Source: JBLHKE01 sp047619485
GTDB lineage: Bacteria; Verrucomicrobiota; Verrucomicrobiia; Verrucomicrobiales; DEV007
Assembly: GCA_047619485.1 (NCBI GenBank)
Contig: JBLHKE010000284.1
Coordinates: 1 to 9,316 of the forward strand
Reading direction: 5' to 3'
DNA: 9,316 nt
Shown here piece after piece: positions 5,659 through 9,316 of the stretch. A program made the translations under genes and the position numbers. Position 1 is the first letter of the stretch. Each line of letters starts with the position of its first letter. Under the pieces are notes generated by a model. The model saw nothing but the letters and a program-made list of their open reading frames with translations, had not been told where the DNA came from and searched no databases.

Positions 5659-7791
5659 CTATTTCCCAACATGCTCGAGGATTGCCTCGATAAACGCTGG
5701 CAGGTAGGTCTCGGCCTTCTTCGGGCCGATCCCCTGAATCCGCAAACCTGCCTCGACGCTCCTCGGTTTCAGCCGTGTCAGAAATTCCAGCGTCTTGTTG
5801 CTGAAAACGACGTAGGCGGGGATGTTGCCACCTTCGGCTGCCAGCTTCGAGCGAAGGTCTTTGAGTCTCTCATACAGCACCTCATCGAAATCCAGGGCAA
5901 CAAGGTTCGGTTCGTCCATGGTGGCGATCACCGCGGCGACCGCGTCGCGTTTCGGCCAGTTGATCTGGTAATCCAAGCTGCCACGCATCACCTGGTCACC
6001 TCGCGCGGTCAGGGTCAGCAAGGGATACTCACCAGTTTCCGTCTGCAGTAGACCTGCTCCTTGGAGTTCTTTGAACAGGCTCTGGATGTAGGCACTGCCC
6101 TCGGTCTTCAGCAGGCTATAGGTGCTCAGTTCATCCAGCCGGGAGTTGAGAACCTCCTTCGAGCGGCTGCCAACTAACATGTTCACAATCTTCATACGTC
6201 CGTAGCGGCCTTTCCACGCACCACCCTGTTTGCGCGACATCCGCGCGACGCCGCTGAGCGCCTTCTTGACGATGATATCCTCCTCTTCGGTGGGCGGACG
6301 CCGGTCAGCCGAACCGCTCGCCTGGCAGGAATCGCAGCTACCGCACAGCGGGGCATTGGCCTCGCCGAAATACTGCAGGATCCATAGCTGCCGGCATTCG
6401 TTCGAGTAGCACAGGTCGACCATCGATTTCAGTTTCGCACGGTCGCGGCGATCCTTCTCGTCGAGCGCGGCACGATCGATGTCTAGCTGGTGCTCGGTTA
6501 CGTCGGGCTTGAGCAGGCGCGTGCCTCGCGCGCGCTTTCCAGGAACGTCGAAGCGCTGGATCATGCCTGCACGCCCCAGTGCCGCCAGCGCGGAGCTGAT
6601 CCCCATGTCATTCGGTGCCATCACCGCATCGGCGATCGCCCTGATCGGAAGGGTCACCTCGTGCTTGCTGTCTGCCTTCTCCCGTAAAACGCGGTAGGTG
6701 TCCTGGATCACCGCATAGCCCGGGTTCGCGCCGTCGATAAAGAACTCTTGGGTTCGAGTGTCGGCGTAGTTGAACAGCAGGTCGCAGACTGAAGGTTCGC
6801 CATCCCGACCCGCGCGGCCTGCCTCTTGGTAGTAGGCCTCAATGCTACCGGGGATATCAAAGTGGATGACGAAGCGCACGTCAGAGCGGTCGATGCCCAT
6901 GCCGAACGCGTTGGTCGCAACTGCGACGTCACGCTTGCGCTTGATGAACAGATTCTGGGCCTCCTCGCGCGTCTTGTCGTCCATCCCGCCATGGTAGGCG
7001 ACGACCGACAATCCCCACGCGGCCAGCTCGCTGGTCACGGCCTCGACATGTTTCCGGGTGGAACAATAGATGATGCCAGTCTTGTGGCGCTTCACGATCG
7101 ATTCGATGCGCTTGTACTTCTTCGCCTCTTTTTCGCAATGTGTGATGCGCAGGGAGAGGTTCGGGCGCTCAAAGCCGCTGACACATTCGTAAGGGTCGCG
7201 GAGTTTTAGAACTTTGCGGATGTCGGCGCGGACCTCAGGAGTCGCCGTCGCGGTAAAGGCACCGATCTGTGGTGTTCCAATCTTCTCGATCGCGCTGCCG
7301 AGCCTGAGGTAATCCGGGCGGAAATCATGACCCCACTGGGAGAGGCAGTGTGCCTCATCGATGGCGAAAAACCCGATTGAGCACTCGCAGAGCGCATCAG
7401 TGAACGACTGCGACCGAAAACGCTCTGGCGCGATGTAGACCAGTTTGTATTCGCCGGCGCGCATCCTGCTGATGCGATCCCGCTGCTCATCTGGCGAGAG
7501 CGTGGAGTTGATCATCGTCGCTGGGATGCCTTTTTCGACCAGCGCATCCACCTGATCTTTCATCAGCGCGATCAGGGGGCTGACGACGATGGTGACGCCG
7601 TCCATGCACATCGCGGGGAGCTGGTAGCAGAGCGATTTACCGCCACCTGTCGGCATGACGACGAGAGCGTCTTTGCCAGCGAGGATCGAGGACACGACCG
7701 GAGCCTGGCCGTCGAGAAACTTCCGGTGGCCGAAGTGTTTCTCGAGTGCCTCGAGCGGGTCGCGCGTCTGCTGTGATGGCGGGGATGACAT
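5659..7791 (-). CDS. recQ: ATP-dependent DNA helicase RecQ (long form)
   Basis: A 3'-5' SF2 helicase acting in recombination, fork repair and unwinding of structured DNA. It has 710 residues; E. coli RecQ has about 610. Motif 0 is around F20-Q29. Walker A, PTGGGKS, ends with K52-S53, and DEAH is at 145-148 followed by the aromatic-rich loop CLSQWGHDFRP. FTATATP is at 179-185, FERPNL at 207-212, TNAFGMGID at 293-301, and motif VI QEAGRAGRDG at 322-331. The zinc cluster is C466, C483, C486 and C489, with the same 17/3/3 spacing as E. coli (C380, C397, C400, C403). The winged-helix RQC region follows, then an HRDC domain at about 637-708 ending in IQGIGPKKAETY. The extra length is about 85 residues between motif VI and the zinc cluster. 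It starts at ATG 7791 without a clear Shine-Dalgarno and lies 173 bases downstream of the S8 protease gene on the same strand. Confidence 0.95.
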   Translation of the reverse strand: MSSPPSQQTRDPLEALEKHFGHRKFLDGQAPVVSSILAGKDALVVMPTGGGKSLCYQLPAMCMDGVTIVVSPLIALMKDQVDALVEKGIPATMINSTLSPDEQRDRISRMRAGEYKLVYIAPERFRSQSFTDALCECSIGFFAIDEAHCLSQWGHDFRPDYLRLGSAIEKIGTPQIGAFTATATPEVRADIRKVLKLRDPYECVSGFERPNLSLRITHCEKEAKKYKRIESIVKRHKTGIIYCSTRKHVEAVTSELAAWGLSVVAYHGGMDDKTREEAQNLFIKRKRDVAVATNAFGMGIDRSDVRFVIHFDIPGSIEAYYQEAGRAGRDGEPSVCDLLFNYADTRTQEFFIDGANPGYAVIQDTYRVLREKADSKHEVTLPIRAIADAVMAPNDMGISSALAALGRAGMIQRFDVPGKRARGTRLLKPDVTEHQLDIDRAALDEKDRRDRAKLKSMVDLCYSNECRQLWILQYFGEANAPLCGSCDSCQASGSADRRPPTEEEDIIVKKALSGVARMSRKQGGAWKGRYGRMKIVNMLVGSRSKEVLNSRLDELSTYSLLKTEGSAYIQSLFKELQGAGLLQTETGEYPLLTLTARGDQVMRGSLDYQINWPKRDAVAAVIATMDEPNLVALDFDEVLYERLKDLRSKLAAEGGNIPAYVVFSNKTLEFLTRLKPRSVEAGLRIQGIGPKKAETYLPAFIEAILEHVGK

Positions 7792-7964
7792 CCGCGCACA
7801 GGATGGGGGCGGTGGGGACGCTTTTCAAGTGCGGAGCACTCGGGGACGGACGTAGGTTGGAGTGAGGTCTCTAGGCTTTCTGAGAGTATCCGTGCGGTTG
7901 CTATTTTGTCTCTGCTCGCCTTAGGGGGGGACTGTGAAACGTCGACTGAAGCGGGAACTCCTGT
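7792..7964. other. Intergenic gap between S8 protease gene and recQ
   Basis: This 173-base stretch separates the end of the S8 gene from the recQ start, both on the - strand, and so should hold the recQ promoter. It contains a perfect 5-bp hairpin (AGTGC 7828-7832, GCACT 7836-7840, loop GGA) and a run of seven G (7924-7930) on the + strand, just downstream of the S8 stop. I saw no convincing promoter, terminator or small gene. Confidence 0.4.
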
Positions 7965-8702
7965 CTACCGTCGCAGCCCGTCTGTTTTGAGAAACTCTCG
8001 GAATCCCACCATCCCTCCACCTGGGGTCAGTTCCTTCCACCTCGCTGCAATCCCGGATACAGTCGGGGCTGCGAAACTCGTGCCGGTGTAGCTCTTGCGG
8101 CCACCACCTGCCACTGGTGCTTCGATGTAGATACCATTCGCCTCTACTTCGACCGCGCGGCCAGGGAAGCACCGCCAGCCCAATGCATCCGGAAGATACT
8201 CCATGTCCACGCAGATGACTTCCGGATAGGCCGCGGGGTAGCCAATCACCTCTGGGCGGTTGTCCTTTGCCGCGATCAGAATCGTGCCTGAATCGTGGGC
8301 GCGTTTGACCAATTCGTGGAGTTCGTCGTTCGGCTTGCCCGCGCCGGCACTGATGTTGATCACCTCCCAGCCCTGTTCTACTGCGAACCTCAGACCTGCG
8401 ATCAACTTCTCCGGGTTGTCTTGACCGTGCTCGCCGATCACTTGCACGCTATGGATCACTGCCTGGGGCGCTGCGCGATTTAATATCCCGGCGCAGGCAG
8501 TTCCATGCGCGTTGTGGTCTGTGCCGAATTCGACCTCATCAACGAAATTCTCTTCGAAGCCCATCACCGCCTCGTAGTTGGCAGCAATTTTCCCCGCAAG
8601 ATCTTCATGCCGTGAGTCGACACCGGTGTCGATCAGGCCGACGCGAACACCAGCACCGCTAGCGGTTAAGATTTCGCAAGTTGTGTTGCCCACGCTTCCC
8701 AT
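7965..8702 (-). CDS. Compact subtilisin-like S8 serine protease, no signal peptide
   Basis: Subtilase of 245 residues. The Asp motif is LIDTGVD with D25, the His motif HGTACAG with H66, and the Ser motif YTGTSFAAP with S209. N148 in AAKDN occupies the oxyanion Asn position, so the full catalytic set is present. The catalytic domain starts at about residue 17, so there is neither a signal peptide nor an inhibitory prodomain: the enzyme is probably cytoplasmic and active without autoprocessing. It is slightly shorter than subtilisin's mature domain (about 275). ATG 8702 is supported by GGAG eight bases upstream, and it lies inside the end of the MNIO gene (37-base overlap, different frame), implying translational coupling. 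Given that neighbour, a role in trimming a modified peptide is an attractive inference; housekeeping proteolysis is the alternative. Four Cys (9, 70, 164, 178) are present. Confidence 0.9.
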   Translation of the reverse strand: MGSVGNTTCEILTASGAGVRVGLIDTGVDSRHEDLAGKIAANYEAVMGFEENFVDEVEFGTDHNAHGTACAGILNRAAPQAVIHSVQVIGEHGQDNPEKLIAGLRFAVEQGWEVINISAGAGKPNDELHELVKRAHDSGTILIAAKDNRPEVIGYPAAYPEVICVDMEYLPDALGWRCFPGRAVEVEANGIYIEAPVAGGGRKSYTGTSFAAPTVSGIAARWKELTPGGGMVGFREFLKTDGLRR

Positions 8703-9316
8703 TCGTTGTTCTCCGAGTCTTGGTTGAATTTCGATTCTTCCTCGCTCATATGATCCCAGCCTTCCGCGACCCAGTCGAACATCTTCTGGTCACAATCGGC
8801 GACGCGTCGTAGCCACTCTCCTGAGTTCATGCCAAGGTTGTGGGCGGTGGCGATTGGGTTTTCTGCAAAGTCCGCTCTGATCTGCGGATCTGTAAGGCGT
8901 GCCATTAGGGTGCGCTGGAAGGCTCGTAGTTCCTGGAATACGGGATCGTTGGGATCGGCAGATGGTGCCTCGCCGATAGCGGCTGGCGATCTGATCTGCG
9001 CAGAATGGCTGCGGTGGCGGTAGAAAATTTCTCTGGCCCGATCGACATCCTCGATCACCGTGTCGAATGGATCGAATTTGCTGTCGCGTTCGAGGATGAC
9101 GATGCCGGCGTGGGTGCGGCGAATGACTTCTTCGAACAATGGCCAGACTTTCTCCATCACAGGGGCGCTGTGGCTGTCTTCCCAGCGGCCGTCCTCGGTT
9201 TGGTGGCCACCTGCGAGGTGGATCTGGGAAACGCGATCCAGCGGTAGGCGGTCGAGGAACTCGATCGGGTCGTAGCCGTGGTTATGTGAGTTGTTGAAGA
9301 TGTTGGTGACGTCGAG
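8666..9316 (-). CDS. MNIO (DUF692) family oxidase with C-terminal extension, partial at right edge
   Basis: Multinuclear non-heme iron-dependent oxidases share a TIM-barrel and modify Cys, Asp or Asn residues of ribosomal peptides (MbnB in methanobactin, TglH in thiaglutamate, HvfB in bufferins). The gene enters from the right edge in frame; 216 codons and a TAA stop are visible. Numbering from the first visible codon: DVTN at 2-5 with NHGYDP at 12-17, IHLAGG at 32-37, D47-S48-H49 and ERD at 76-78. These are the conserved C-terminal metal-site blocks of DUF692. The barrel ends near residue 105. Then come a Pro/Ala-rich linker (about 106-125) and a helical region with LTDPQIRADFAENP, followed by an acidic tail rich in Trp and Asn. 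Ordinary family members end soon after the barrel, so this extension of about 110 residues is unusual. The gene overlaps the S8 protease gene by 37 bases. The peptide substrate is not visible in the window. Confidence 0.88.
   Translation of the reverse strand, partial: LDVTNIFNNSHNHGYDPIEFLDRLPLDRVSQIHLAGGHQTEDGRWEDSHSAPVMEKVWPLFEEVIRRTHAGIVILERDSKFDPFDTVIEDVDRAREIFYRHRSHSAQIRSPAAIGEAPSADPNDPVFQELRAFQRTLMARLTDPQIRADFAENPIATAHNLGMNSGEWLRRVADCDQKMFDWVAEGWDHMSEEESKFNQDSENNEWEAWATQLAKS
8711..8714 (-). promoter_or_regulatory. Ribosome binding site of the S8 protease gene
   Basis: On the - strand GGAG lies eight bases before ATG 8702, inside the MNIO coding sequence. This supports the overlapping start and coupled translation of the two genes. 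Confidence 0.5.

Noticed and set aside
7800..7828. Possible recQ promoter on the - strand: TTGAAA, 17 bases, then CATCCT
   Set aside because: The -10 box is poor and lies so close to the ATG that the message would be leaderless; the match is within chance expectation.
7924..7930. Run of seven G as a site of frameshift extending the S8 protein
   Set aside because: It lies after the S8 stop, and the subtilase domain is already complete with its final Ser motif and following helix.
7906..8091. Small + strand frame that could be a precursor peptide for the MNIO/S8 pair
   Set aside because: It starts at TTG without a ribosome site, mostly overlaps S8 coding sequence in antisense, and has only one Cys and no leader/core arrangement.
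8666..8702. Frameshift splitting one MNIO-S8 fusion protein
   Set aside because: The S8 gene has its own ATG and GGAG ribosome site, and the MNIO tail ends cleanly at TAA; overlapping genes explain the data without an error.
1..9316. CRISPR array, tRNA or rRNA genes, insertion sequence or phage attachment site
   Set aside because: No regularly spaced repeats, cloverleaf-like sequence, transposase or integrase motif, or terminal repeats were seen; the gaps are short and filled with nothing of this kind.

Overview
The window looks like a GC-rich bacterial chromosome segment, most plausibly from the Verrucomicrobiota. This is an inference. It rests on a secreted formylglycine-type sulfatase, scattered single-copy fatty-acid genes, very few Shine-Dalgarno sequences, and short intergenic palindromes that resemble interspersed repeats I remember from that phylum. 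No 16S rRNA or other taxonomic marker is present, so the phylum call is tentative.

Left part, 1-5526, all on the + strand: the 3' end of fabF (ketoacyl-ACP synthase II); an exported sulfatase; a DUF2071/YqjF-like protein; a peptidase E-like S51 serine hydrolase; a type-1 glycerate kinase; and fabD (malonyl-CoA:ACP transacylase). Spacing from DUF2071 to fabD is tight (36, 12 and 41 bases), which suggests co-transcription. fabF and fabD, often close neighbours in bacteria, are separated here by four genes unrelated to lipid synthesis.

Middle part, 5527-7791: a 132-base gap with two short hairpins between convergent genes, then recQ on the - strand. This RecQ carries about 85 extra residues between its helicase core and its zinc cluster.

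Right part, 7792-9316, - strand: a compact leaderless subtilisin-like (S8) protease overlaps by 37 bases the end of a DUF692/MNIO gene that runs off the window. MNIO enzymes (multinuclear non-heme iron oxidases such as MbnB, TglH and HvfB) modify ribosomal peptides. This MNIO has a C-terminal helical extension of about 110 residues, and the next gene is a cytoplasmic protease. Together they suggest a peptide-modification and cleavage unit, which is the most interesting part of the window. Neither a precursor peptide nor a separate MNIO partner protein is visible; both could lie beyond position 9316.

No tRNA, rRNA, CRISPR array, insertion sequence or phage gene was recognised. All gaps between genes are under 300 bases.
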